Shown here: positions 37,745-46,202 of the stretch, one piece after another
Numbering within the stretch: position 1 is the first letter of the stretch
Layout of the letters: each line of letters starts with the position of its first letter
Source: Anaerostipes butyraticus
Lineage (GTDB): Bacteria > Bacillota > Clostridia > Lachnospirales > Lachnospiraceae
Length of the DNA: 64,000 nt
Assembly (NCBI RefSeq): GCF_016586355.1
Contig: NZ_BLYI01000024.1
Span: 62,001 to 126,000, forward strand
Direction: 5' to 3'
Program-made: the position numbers and the translations under genes
Notes under the pieces: generated by a model
What the model was told of the DNA's origin: nothing
Databases searched by the model: none
Seen by the model: the letters and a program-made list of their open reading frames with translations, nothing else

Positions 37745-38767
37745 ATGAGAAAGTTTATGAAAAAGGCATCGACAATCCTGCTGGCCGGGATGCTGGCAGT
37801 CACGGGAGTCGTGATGACGGGATGCAGTTCCAAAGGAAACAGCGATCAGGTTGTAATCTATTCCAATGCGGATGATGAGGCGGTCGAGGCCATGAAAAAG
37901 ACTCTGGATGACAACGGATATAAAGGAAAGTATGTTTTCCAGACGTTTGGAACTTCTGAATTAGGCGGAAAACTTGTGGCAGAAGGAAAGAATCTGGAGG
38001 CAGATATGATCACCATGAGTACTTTTTATGTGGAAAGTGCCCAGGAAAAGAACAAGATGTTTAAAAATCTTGATTTCGACCGCAATCTTAAGGATGAAAG
38101 CAAGTTTGAGAAATATGAATCACCGATTACGGCTCAGGAAGGCACGATTATTTTAAATACAGAAGTAATGAAAGAAAATAAGCTTCCGACGCCGAAATCA
38201 ATCAAAGATCTGGCAAAACCGGAATACAAAGGATTCATTTCCGTAACAGATATTAAGTCTTCATCTACTGCATGGCTTTTGATTCAGGGACTTGTTTCAG
38301 CATATGGAGAAGACGAGGCAGAAGATATCCTGACAGATATTTATAAAAATGCAGGAGATCATATTGAAGATTCCGGTTCAGGACCGATTAAAAATGTAAG
38401 AGCAGGGGAAGCTGCTATTGGATTTGGCTTAAGACAGCAGGCAGTTGCAGATAAAAAAGACGGACTTCCGATTGACTATGTAGATCCGACAGAAGGAAAC
38501 TTCACATTAACAGAATCTGTAGCAGTATTAGATAAAGATGACAGCAAAAAGAGTGATCTTGCGATGGATATGGCAGAATGTATCATCAAAAAAGGAAGAT
38601 CTGAGCTGATTAAGAATTATCCGGTACCGCTCTACAATGGAGAAACAGAGGATAAAGACCAGAAATCCGGAAACCCAAAAGAATATAAAGAAAAACTGAC
38701 ACTTGACCTGTTGAAGAAACATCAGGAATTATCAGAAAGAGCCATGGAAAAAGCAGAAGGGAAATAG
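37745..38767 (+). CDS. Phosphonate ABC transporter substrate-binding lipoprotein
   Basis: 340 residues. An N-terminal signal ends in a lipobox with Cys27 (VVMTGC), so the mature protein is a membrane-anchored lipoprotein. The rest is a periplasmic-binding fold of the iron/2-AEP (PhnS) type, with VVIYSNADDEAVEAM near its start. It follows the permease by 48 bp with AAGGAGG ahead of it and is four bases from phnW. Confidence 0.84.
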   Translation: MRKFMKKASTILLAGMLAVTGVVMTGCSSKGNSDQVVIYSNADDEAVEAMKKTLDDNGYKGKYVFQTFGTSELGGKLVAEGKNLEADMITMSTFYVESAQEKNKMFKNLDFDRNLKDESKFEKYESPITAQEGTIILNTEVMKENKLPTPKSIKDLAKPEYKGFISVTDIKSSSTAWLLIQGLVSAYGEDEAEDILTDIYKNAGDHIEDSGSGPIKNVRAGEAAIGFGLRQQAVADKKDGLPIDYVDPTEGNFTLTESVAVLDKDDSKKSDLAMDMAECIIKKGRSELIKNYPVPLYNGETEDKDQKSGNPKEYKEKLTLDLLKKHQELSERAMEKAEGK

Positions 38768-38771
38768 GAAG

Positions 38772-39875
38772 ATGAAAAAATATAAATTATTAACACCAGG
38801 TCCTTTAACGACCACAGATACAGTAAAAAAAGAAATGATGTTTGATCATTGTACATGGGATGATGATTATAAAAAGATTACACAGGATATCCGAAAAGGA
38901 CTTCTTCGTCTGGCACATGCCGGCGAAGAAGTCTATACGGTTATCTTAATGCAGGGAAGCGGAACGTTTGGCGTGGAATCTGTACTGACCAGTTCCGTCG
39001 GGGAAAATGATAAAGTTCTGATCGTGGCAAATGGAGCCTATGGGGAGCGCATGGAGGATATTGCAAAACATGCAGGGCTTGCTTATGAAATTTATCATCA
39101 GGATTATGATAAGGTGCCGGATGCAGAAAAAGTTGCGGAAATTCTGGATCGAGACGATACGATCACTCATGTATCCATGGTACATAGTGAGACAACTTCC
39201 GGTATTTTTAATAATATTGAGGAAGTTACAAATGTGGTAAAAGACCGAAACCGGATCATGATCGTAGATGCCATGAGCAGTTTTGGAGGGGTTGAGATTC
39301 CGGTACAGGATCTTGGTATTGATTTTCTGATCAGCAGCGCCAATAAATGCATTCAGGGAGTTCCTGGATTCTCATTTATCATTGCAAAGCGAGATGCTCT
39401 GAATCAGACAAAAGGACAGGCAAGAAGCCTTTCTCTGGATCTTTACGATCAGTGGGAGACGATGGATAAAGACGGAAAATGGAGATTTACATCACCGACC
39501 CATACGGTTCTTGCTTTTGCGAAAGCCATGGAAGAGCTGGAAGAAGAAGGAGGAATTCCTGCAAGATCCAAACGTTATTATGAAAATAACAGAGAGATCA
39601 TCCGAAGATTTAAAGAGATGGGGCTTGAAACTTACATTGATGAAGAACATCAGGGGCCGATTATCACAACATTTTTCTTCCCGGAAAATGCAGGCTTTAC
39701 TTTTTCGGAAATGTATGAGTATATTAAGGACAGAGGATATGCCATCTATCCGGGAAAAGTAACTGAGGCAGAGACATTCCGGATTGGAAATATCGGAGAA
39801 ATTTATAAAGAAGATGTGGATGCGCTCTGTAAGATCATGAAAGAATTTTTGGAGGAAAAGAATCATGGAAAATAA
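38772..39875 (+). CDS. phnW: 2-aminoethylphosphonate-pyruvate transaminase
   Basis: 367-residue PLP enzyme that converts 2-aminoethylphosphonate and pyruvate to phosphonoacetaldehyde and alanine. The start KYKLLTPGPLTTT, the DAMSSFGG motif and the PLP lysine in LISSANKCIQG are diagnostic of PhnW rather than other class V aminotransferases. Its stop lies 11 bases inside phnX, and the two enzymes act in sequence. Confidence 0.95.
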   Translation: MKKYKLLTPGPLTTTDTVKKEMMFDHCTWDDDYKKITQDIRKGLLRLAHAGEEVYTVILMQGSGTFGVESVLTSSVGENDKVLIVANGAYGERMEDIAKHAGLAYEIYHQDYDKVPDAEKVAEILDRDDTITHVSMVHSETTSGIFNNIEEVTNVVKDRNRIMIVDAMSSFGGVEIPVQDLGIDFLISSANKCIQGVPGFSFIIAKRDALNQTKGQARSLSLDLYDQWETMDKDGKWRFTSPTHTVLAFAKAMEELEEEGGIPARSKRYYENNREIIRRFKEMGLETYIDEEHQGPIITTFFFPENAGFTFSEMYEYIKDRGYAIYPGKVTEAETFRIGNIGEIYKEDVDALCKIMKEFLEEKNHGK

Positions 39876-40641
39876 AATCGAAGCAGTCATTTTTGACTGG
39901 GCAGGAACAACTGTAGACTATGGATGCTTTGCTCCGGTACAGGCCTTTACGGAAGTATTTAAGGAATTTGGAGTAGAACCTACCATGGATGAAGTCAGAA
40001 AACCTATGGGAATGTTAAAGATCGATCATATCCGTACAATGCTTTCCATGGAAAGGATCCAGAACTTATGGCAGGAGAAATATGGAAGGCCATCCAGCGA
40101 AGAAGATGTGCAGGCGATGTATGATGTATATGAAGCTAAGTTATTAAGCGTTCTGGATCAGTATGCGGAAGTAAAACCGGGAGTATTGGAAACAGTTGCA
40201 AAGCTTCGTGAAAATGGGGTAAAAATCGGGTCTACTACAGGATATACGGACAAAATGATGGAAATCGTAACAAAGACAGCGAAGGAAAACGGTTATGAGC
40301 CGGATGCCTGGTTCAGTCCGGATGCGGTAAATTCCAAAGGGCGTCCATATCCATATATGATTTTTGAAAATATGAAAAAACTGGAGATTGATTCTGTAAA
40401 GAAAGTGGTAAAAGTCGGAGATACGATTTCTGATATTCTTGAAGGAAAAAACGCAGGGGTATTTTCTGTCGGAGTTATTGAGGGAAGCTCAGAAATGGGA
40501 ATGTCCCAGGAAGAGTATGAAGCACTTTCAGCAGAAGAAAAAGAAGCTGCCGTGAAAAGAGTGAAAGAAAGCTTTCTGGCAGCAGGAGCAGATGATGTGA
40601 TCAGAACCATGGAAGAACTTCCAGAACTGGTTCTTTCATAG
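39865..40641 (+). CDS. phnX: Phosphonoacetaldehyde hydrolase
   Basis: 258-residue HAD enzyme that breaks the C-P bond of phosphonoacetaldehyde into acetaldehyde and phosphate. The nucleophile is Asp11 in FDWAGTTVDYG, the Schiff-base lysine is Lys52 in PMGMLKIDHIR, and GSTTGYT and KVGDTISDI follow. The canonical PhnX features are all present, so the operon should let the cell use 2-aminoethylphosphonate as phosphate and nitrogen source. Confidence 0.95.
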   Translation: MENKIEAVIFDWAGTTVDYGCFAPVQAFTEVFKEFGVEPTMDEVRKPMGMLKIDHIRTMLSMERIQNLWQEKYGRPSSEEDVQAMYDVYEAKLLSVLDQYAEVKPGVLETVAKLRENGVKIGSTTGYTDKMMEIVTKTAKENGYEPDAWFSPDAVNSKGRPYPYMIFENMKKLEIDSVKKVVKVGDTISDILEGKNAGVFSVGVIEGSSEMGMSQEEYEALSAEEKEAAVKRVKESFLAAGADDVIRTMEELPELVLS

Positions 40642-40673
40642 AATAGATACTTTTTGTTTTCTACCTTTTGACA

Positions 40674-40721
40674 ACAGGCCTCAGACAATACCTTAAAATT
40701 GCGGCATTGTCTGAGGCCTGT
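40674..40721. terminator. Perfect 16-bp inverted repeat between convergent genes
   Basis: ACAGGCCTCAGACAAT at 40674-40689 is exactly mirrored at 40706-40721 with a 16-nt loop. It lies between phnX and the convergent HD gene, so a two-way terminator is likely. There is no long T run on either strand, which is unusual. Confidence 0.6.
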
Positions 40722-40739
40722 CTGCTCTTTAGACAGCTG

Positions 40740-41276
40740 TCAGCCGAAAACCTGTCGGACCAGACTGCAGTATTCCTGGTATTCACGGTATTCTTTTAAT
40801 TCTTCAAAACCTGCGATCAGTCCTTTATAGTACCATCCCTGCATATCCTTGTCTTTCATATTGAAACGGAGCCATAATTCATCGCCGAGGGCTTCATAAT
40901 CTCTGGCCATGGAACGAATATTGGCAAGTTTGTCCCCCAGAGCAATGATTTTTGCATTACGTGACGCTTCCTTTTTTAAGAATTCAATAGTACGCCCTTT
41001 TCTTTCGACCCAGCTTTTACTCTTATCTTCACTTTCCTGTGCCACCAGGGCAGTAACCCGTTTTCCAAAGTTTTCCAGGATATCATTTCTGGAAATATGA
41101 CTGCAGTCTTCCAGTACATCGTGGAGAACTGCGGCGCATAACATTTCTTCATCTGTGGTCATAGCGGCAACGATGGATGCAACTTCGAGAGGATGGATGA
41201 TAAAAGGAAGATTGGTTCCTTTTCTTTTCTGACCGGCGTGTGCCTGAGTTGCGAATTTGACGGCTTCTTCAAACAT
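40740..41276 (-). CDS. Stand-alone HD-domain protein, (p)ppGpp hydrolase-like
   Basis: 178 residues carrying only the HD hydrolase domain of the RelA/SpoT type. The N-terminal AHAGQKRKGTNLPFIIHPLEVA, split here as AGQKRKG and FIIHPLEV, and the metal motif LHDVLEDC are present, as is the later IIALGDKLANI. There is no synthetase or TGS domain, so it resembles small alarmone hydrolases. Whether it really acts on (p)ppGpp is inference. AAAAGGAG precedes the start, and its own promoter lies at 41319-41347. Confidence 0.8.
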   Translation of the reverse strand: MFEEAVKFATQAHAGQKRKGTNLPFIIHPLEVASIVAAMTTDEEMLCAAVLHDVLEDCSHISRNDILENFGKRVTALVAQESEDKSKSWVERKGRTIEFLKKEASRNAKIIALGDKLANIRSMARDYEALGDELWLRFNMKDKDMQGWYYKGLIAGFEELKEYREYQEYCSLVRQVFG

Positions 41277-41318
41277 GAGGAACTCCTTTTTCTATAAAGA
41301 TTAGTTATTTGTAACTGT

Positions 41319-41347
41319 ATCATAAATCATTTTTTTCAGAGGTTCAA
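41319..41347 (-). promoter_or_regulatory. Sigma-A promoter of the HD-domain gene
   Basis: On the - strand TTGAAC (41342-41347) and TATGAT (41319-41324) are 17 bp apart. Confidence 0.7.
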
Positions 41348-41443
41348 TAGTGTAAGGTCAGTTTTTGTTATATTTTTTTGATTTTCCGCGAAAAGGGGAA
41401 AAGATCCGAATATGATGCTTTTTTGCTTTAAAGTGAGAAAGTA

Positions 41444-41472
41444 TTGACTTTTAATAAAGCGGACGGTAAAAT
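41444..41472 (+). promoter_or_regulatory. Sigma-A promoter of tyrA-aroA
   Basis: TTGACT (41444-41449) and TAAAAT (41467-41472) with a 17-bp spacer. Confidence 0.72.
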
Positions 41473-41500
41473 AAAATGAAGAATTGAAGGAGAAATGACT

Positions 41501-42604
41501 ATGGACAAGAATTTTACCATTGGATTCGTAGGTCTTGGATTAATTGGAGGTTCGATTGCCAAAACAATCAAAAGAGTTTTTCCAAACTATAAGATCATTG
41601 GATTCGATGAAGACAGCGGTACTTTAAAGGAAGCACTGAAGGAGCGGATCATAGATGTCATAGCTGATGACTGCGGGAAAGATTTTGCAGACTGCAGCTA
41701 TATTTTTTTATGTGCTCCGGTACAGCATAATATTAAATATCTCCAGATTTTGAAAGGATCGATTGCAAAAGACTGTATCCTTACAGACGTAGGAAGTGTA
41801 AAGGGTGAGATTCACAGAAAGATTGAAGAACTTGGAATGGAAGAATATTTCATCGGGGGCCACCCTATGGTAGGTTCTGAGAAGGCAGGCTTTTCATTCA
41901 GTTCTGACCGTCTGATCGAAAACGCGTATTATTTTATTACACCGACTAAGAAGGTCAGTGAGGAGAAGGTAAAAGAATTCACCGGATTTATTGAAGAACT
42001 TGGAGCTCTTACCATTTTGCTTGACTATGAGCAGCATGATGCGTTTACCGCGGCAATCAGCCATGTTCCGCATATTATCGCGTCAGAGCTGGTTCATCTT
42101 GTAAAAGATATGGACACAGATCAGGGAATCTTAAAACAGCTGGCTGCCGGAGGATTTAAAGATATTACGAGGATTGCTTCTTCTTCCCCGATTGTCTGGG
42201 AACAGATTTCCCTTTCAAACCGGGATAATATAAAGAAGCTGCTGTGTCAGGCAAAAGACAGCCTGGAGCGGGTGATCCAGGCGCTGGATAACCAGGATCA
42301 TGAATACCTGAACCACTATTTTAAAGAAGCCGGAGAATATCGGGATTCCGTACCGGACAGCGCAGTAGGACTGATGGAGAAATCATATGAGATTTTTGTA
42401 GATATTCCGGATGAACCGGGAACTTTGTCTACGACAACAACGCTTCTGGCGCTGAACAATATCAGTATTAAAAATATCGGCATCATACATAACCGGGAAT
42501 TTGAAGAAGGTGTGCTTAAGATCATGCTTTATGATGATGCGTCTGCCAAACGGGCAAAAGAAATTTTACGAGACAAAAATTACGTTGTATATGAGAGGAA
42601 ATAG
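41501..42604 (+). CDS. tyrA: Prephenate dehydrogenase with ACT domain
   Basis: 367 residues that oxidise prephenate to 4-hydroxyphenylpyruvate for tyrosine. The NAD motif GFVGLGLIGGSIA is near residue 7, the catalytic histidine motif is FIGGHPMVGSEKAG, and the C-terminal ACT domain (about 295-367, IFVDIPDEPGTLS) gives feedback control by tyrosine. ATG 41501 is eight bases from AAGGAG; the ATG at 41495 is only two bases away, so it is less likely. aroA begins two bases after the stop. Confidence 0.94.
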   Translation: MDKNFTIGFVGLGLIGGSIAKTIKRVFPNYKIIGFDEDSGTLKEALKERIIDVIADDCGKDFADCSYIFLCAPVQHNIKYLQILKGSIAKDCILTDVGSVKGEIHRKIEELGMEEYFIGGHPMVGSEKAGFSFSSDRLIENAYYFITPTKKVSEEKVKEFTGFIEELGALTILLDYEQHDAFTAAISHVPHIIASELVHLVKDMDTDQGILKQLAAGGFKDITRIASSSPIVWEQISLSNRDNIKKLLCQAKDSLERVIQALDNQDHEYLNHYFKEAGEYRDSVPDSAVGLMEKSYEIFVDIPDEPGTLSTTTTLLALNNISIKNIGIIHNREFEEGVLKIMLYDDASAKRAKEILRDKNYVVYERK

Positions 42605-42606
42605 AC

Positions 42607-43887
42607 ATGAAACTAACGAAGATAGAGAAACTGCAGGGAGAGATTTCCGTACCGGGAGACAAATCCATCAGCCACAGAGCCGTGATGTTTGGATCTCTGG
42701 CAAAAGGAACGACCCATATCAGCAATTTCCTTGCGGGAGCGGACTGCCTTGCCACAATTGACTGCTTTCGAAAGATGGGAATCGAGATTGAACAGGAAGG
42801 AACCGATGTAACGGTTTATGGAAAAGGGCTTCATGGCCTGGAAAAACCGGAAGAAATTCTGGATGTGGGAAACAGCGGGACAACGACCCGCCTGATTTCA
42901 GGAATTCTTGCCGGTCAGGATTTTGAAGTTGTTCTTTCCGGGGATGCGTCTTTAAACCAGCGCCCTATGAAGCGGATCATGACGCCGCTTAAGATGATGG
43001 GAGCGGAAATCGACAGTGTCAACGGCAATGACTGTGCTCCGCTTCGGATTAACGGGAAAAAATTAAAAGCGATTCATTATGATTCTCCTGTGGCTTCTGC
43101 GCAGGTAAAATCCTGTGTGCTGCTGGCAGGATTGTATGCAGATGGAAAAACAAGTGTTACAGAACCGGCATTATCAAGAAATCATACTGAATTGATGCTG
43201 CGTGCTTTTGGAGTGGATGTGGAATCTCATGATAAGACAGCGGAGATCACTCCGCCAAAAGAGATGAATGCGACAGATATCATCGTTCCTGGAGATATTT
43301 CTTCTGCGGCATATTTTATAGCAGCAGGTCTGATCACTCCGAATTCCTGCATCCGCCTGAAAAATGTCGGACTGAATCCGACCAGAGATGGTCTTCTTCG
43401 AGTCTGCCGTCAGATGGGAGCGGATATTCAGATGGAAAACGTCAGGGATAATGGCGGAGAACCGGCAGCGGATCTTATCGTCCGGACCAGCAGGCTGAAA
43501 GGTACAGTGGTAGAAGGAGATCTGATTCCAACCCTGATCGATGAGATTCCAGTCATCGCTCTTCTGGCAGCTTTTGCGGAAGGTGAAACTGTTATCCGGG
43601 ATGCCCAGGAACTCAGAGTCAAAGAATCTGACAGAATTGCTCTGACAGTGGACCACCTGATAAAAATGGGGGCAGACGCACAGGGAACAGAAGATGGAAT
43701 GATCATTCGGGGAGGAAAACCGCTCCATGGAGCAGAGATCCACTGTGCATATGACCACAGGATTGCCATGACATTTTCGATTGCGGGAATTAATGCAGAA
43801 GGAGAGACTGTCATTGATGATGCTGAGTGTGTGGATGTATCTTATCCAACATTCTATGAGCAGTTAAATTCTTTGCATGAATCATAA
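42607..43887 (+). CDS. aroA: 3-phosphoshikimate 1-carboxyvinyltransferase (EPSP synthase)
   Basis: 426 residues catalysing the sixth shikimate step. SVPGDKSISHRA (here ISVPGDKSISHRA), LDVGNSGTTTRLI, DASLNQRPM and the C-terminal DHRIAMTFSIAG motifs are complete. The residue after the first glycines and the LNQRPM motif may place it in the class II type, which I cannot settle by eye. Confidence 0.95.
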   Translation: MKLTKIEKLQGEISVPGDKSISHRAVMFGSLAKGTTHISNFLAGADCLATIDCFRKMGIEIEQEGTDVTVYGKGLHGLEKPEEILDVGNSGTTTRLISGILAGQDFEVVLSGDASLNQRPMKRIMTPLKMMGAEIDSVNGNDCAPLRINGKKLKAIHYDSPVASAQVKSCVLLAGLYADGKTSVTEPALSRNHTELMLRAFGVDVESHDKTAEITPPKEMNATDIIVPGDISSAAYFIAAGLITPNSCIRLKNVGLNPTRDGLLRVCRQMGADIQMENVRDNGGEPAADLIVRTSRLKGTVVEGDLIPTLIDEIPVIALLAAFAEGETVIRDAQELRVKESDRIALTVDHLIKMGADAQGTEDGMIIRGGKPLHGAEIHCAYDHRIAMTFSIAGINAEGETVIDDAECVDVSYPTFYEQLNSLHES

Positions 43888-43903
43888 GAAAGGTGCATAT
43901 AAT

Positions 43904-44677
43904 ATGGAGAAAAAGTATTTCTTTTTTGATATTGACGGTACGCTGACAGACCGCAGCAATCATCAGGTTGTGCCCAGTGCTCTGGAAACGCTGCATCAGC
44001 TGGAAAAGAACGGACATTTTGTGGCAATCGCCACGGGACGTGCCCATTATAAGGCGGAAAAGTTCACGAAAGCCAATGGATTTTCCAACATGGTGTGCAA
44101 TGGAGGAAATGGCCTGGTGATTCACAATGAATTTGTAGAAAATATTCCTCTGGATACGGAAGGGTGCAGAAAGATCATCCATCAGGCAGAGGAACTGGGA
44201 TACGGATGGTGTGCTGCTGTCGATGATACAAAAGACGTCTATATGACAGATGATTTATTTTTGCGCCAGGTTGGGAAGAGAAAAGAGCCGACCAGGTATA
44301 TCATCGATGATGCATTGAATGTCGATGAGATGGATCATTTCCTGAAAATTTATGTGGCAGTGCCCAAAGAAGAGGAAGAAAGGCTGACATCAAAAGAACT
44401 GATCGGGCATCTTCGGTTTGAACCGGAATATCTGATGTTCCAGCCGGACAATAAGAGAGGCGGAATTTTAAAAATGATGGAACGCCTTCATGGGGATATA
44501 AAGGATGTCGTTGTTTTCGGAGACGACTATAATGACCTGGATATGTTTTGTCCGGAGTGGTTTTCCATTGCCATGGGCAACGGCTGTCAGGAACTGAAAG
44601 ACGCTGCAGATTATGTGACGGAGACAAATCTCAACGATGGCATTCAGAAAGCATGCAGGCATTTTGGATGGATCTGA
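43904..44677 (+). CDS. Cof-type HAD phosphatase
   Basis: 257 residues. HAD motif I FFDIDGTLTD near residue 8, motif II in VAIATGRAHY, and motif IV VVFGDDYNDLDMF with the Cof-type C2 cap in the middle. These enzymes dephosphorylate sugar phosphates and FMN-like compounds, and the specific substrate is unknown. ATG 43904 follows AAAGGTG; the ATG at 43877 lies inside the end of aroA without an RBS. Confidence 0.88.
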   Translation: MEKKYFFFDIDGTLTDRSNHQVVPSALETLHQLEKNGHFVAIATGRAHYKAEKFTKANGFSNMVCNGGNGLVIHNEFVENIPLDTEGCRKIIHQAEELGYGWCAAVDDTKDVYMTDDLFLRQVGKRKEPTRYIIDDALNVDEMDHFLKIYVAVPKEEEERLTSKELIGHLRFEPEYLMFQPDNKRGGILKMMERLHGDIKDVVVFGDDYNDLDMFCPEWFSIAMGNGCQELKDAADYVTETNLNDGIQKACRHFGWI

Positions 44678-44690
44678 GAGAGGAGTTAGG

Positions 44691-45950
44691 ATGGGCAGGA
44701 TTCGGCTTCTGGCCTTGCTTTTTGCAAGTGCCTTATTTGTAAATCTTTGCAGTCAGACTGTTTTGAGGGCGGCAGGGATGCGGAGAAAAACAGAAAATAA
44801 GGATATATCTGCGGTATCAGAGGAATACCGGGCGTTCTGGTTTTCTTTCTATGATTATGATACATATCGGGCAGAATATAAGAAGCCAGACGCGTCAAAT
44901 TTCAAATCTTATTTTAACGGGGTGTTGAAGAAAGGGAAAAATCTTGGCCTGAACCGGATTATTGTTCATGTGCGTCCTTTCGGAGACGCCCTTTACAAAT
45001 CAGAATATTTTCCATGGTCTTCCTATATTTCAGGAACCCAGGGAAAGGATCCGGGATTTGATCCCTTAGAAATCATGGTATCTTCGGCTCATGAAAATGG
45101 GATGAAGATCGAAGCCTGGATCAATCCATACCGGGTGACATTAAATTCTGCAGACTATGGAAAATTGTCAAAAGATAATCCAGCGAGAAAATGGCATGAA
45201 GGAAAATCCACGAAACGGAATGTCTTATCCTATGGGGGAAGTCTGTACTATAACCCGTCAAAAAAGGAAGTCAGGGAACTGATCACAAGCGGCGTCCGCG
45301 AAATTGTGGAAAACTATGATGTGGACGGCATCCATATGGATGATTACTTTTATCCGTCTTTTACAAAAGAAAATGTAAATACCGCATTTGATGCCAGAGA
45401 ATATAACGAGTCAGAGGAAAAAAGACAGGGAAAAGATATTTATACTTACCGGTGCGGACAGGTAAACAGCCTTGTGCGCCAGATAAAAGAGACAATCCGG
45501 GAAACCGATTCTTCTGTGGTATATGGTATCAGTCCTGCGGGAAATTTTGAAACGCTGACCAGCCGGTATGCTTATTATGTAGATATTTACCGGTGGCTGT
45601 CTTCCAATGCATATGTTGATTATATCTGTCCGCAGATTTACTGGGGATTTAAGCATCCGACGGCGTCTTTCGACCGGGTGACTGACCAATGGGTAAAGGC
45701 CTGTAAAAAAAGTCCGGTGAAATTATATCTGGGAATCGGTGTTTACCGGGCAGGCCATGATGAAGGAGACAGCCTGGAAGAACAGAAAGAATGGAAATCC
45801 GATGCAGACGTACTGAAAAACCAGGTGGAGTACGGACGAAAGAAGCAAGTGGATGGATTTGCCTTCTTTGACTACCGGGATCTGGCCGGGAAGACAGCAA
45901 AGAAAGCGGTAGAGAGATTGACAGAGGCATTGAAAACAGAATCATATTGA
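44691..45950 (+). CDS. Secreted GHL10-family (DUF187) glycoside-hydrolase-like protein
   Basis: 419 residues. An N-terminal signal (RIRLLALLFASALFVNLCS) precedes a TIM-barrel-like domain with EYRAFWFSFYDYDTY, RIIVHVRPFGDALY, IEAWINPYRVTL, DGIHMDDYFYPS and YICPQIYWGF, typical of the glycosyl-hydrolase-like 10 family. Family members are predicted to act on cell-wall or extracellular polysaccharide. The two acidic residues in GIHMDDYF are possible catalytic residues. ATG 44691 follows AGGAG; the frame upstream overlaps the phosphatase gene. Confidence 0.84.
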   Translation: MGRIRLLALLFASALFVNLCSQTVLRAAGMRRKTENKDISAVSEEYRAFWFSFYDYDTYRAEYKKPDASNFKSYFNGVLKKGKNLGLNRIIVHVRPFGDALYKSEYFPWSSYISGTQGKDPGFDPLEIMVSSAHENGMKIEAWINPYRVTLNSADYGKLSKDNPARKWHEGKSTKRNVLSYGGSLYYNPSKKEVRELITSGVREIVENYDVDGIHMDDYFYPSFTKENVNTAFDAREYNESEEKRQGKDIYTYRCGQVNSLVRQIKETIRETDSSVVYGISPAGNFETLTSRYAYYVDIYRWLSSNAYVDYICPQIYWGFKHPTASFDRVTDQWVKACKKSPVKLYLGIGVYRAGHDEGDSLEEQKEWKSDADVLKNQVEYGRKKQVDGFAFFDYRDLAGKTAKKAVERLTEALKTESY

Positions 45951-45953
45951 AAA

Positions 45954-45982
45954 TTGACAAAAAAGTATACATATGATATTAT
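45954..45982 (+). promoter_or_regulatory. Sigma-A promoter of the Rpn-family gene
   Basis: TTGACA (45954-45959) and TATTAT (45977-45982) with a 17-bp spacer, leading to a leader of about 215 nt. Confidence 0.68.
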
Positions 45983-46133
45983 TTAAATATAGAAAATATA
46001 TGGAAAAAACAGGAAACGTTCCTTGCCGAATGTAATTTTGTGTGATAAACTATATTTATGAATTGTTCTTTTTGCATATCTAATGCATTTATTGGCGGTT
46101 CTGCCAGCATTTCAAGTTAACACACAAGAAAAA

Positions 46134-46173
46134 GGTATGGGACTGCCTGATATCTCTGTGGGAATCCCATATC
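46134..46173 (+). other. Leader hairpin ahead of the Rpn-family gene
   Basis: Nine bases at 46134-46142 pair with 46165-46173 (one wobble) about 15 nt before the Shine-Dalgarno sequence. The role is unknown. Confidence 0.35.
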
Positions 46174-46202
46174 TGCCAGACAACAGAGGAGGTAAGAAAA
46201 GT

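Noticed and set aside
43174-43758. 194-codon open frame on the - strand inside aroA
   Set aside because: aroA motifs are complete in the + frame; the antisense product has no recognisable features.
46083-46202. 40-codon N-terminal extension of the Rpn protein
   Set aside because: It lacks an RBS and crosses a leader hairpin; ATG 46203 with GAGGAGG is a better start.
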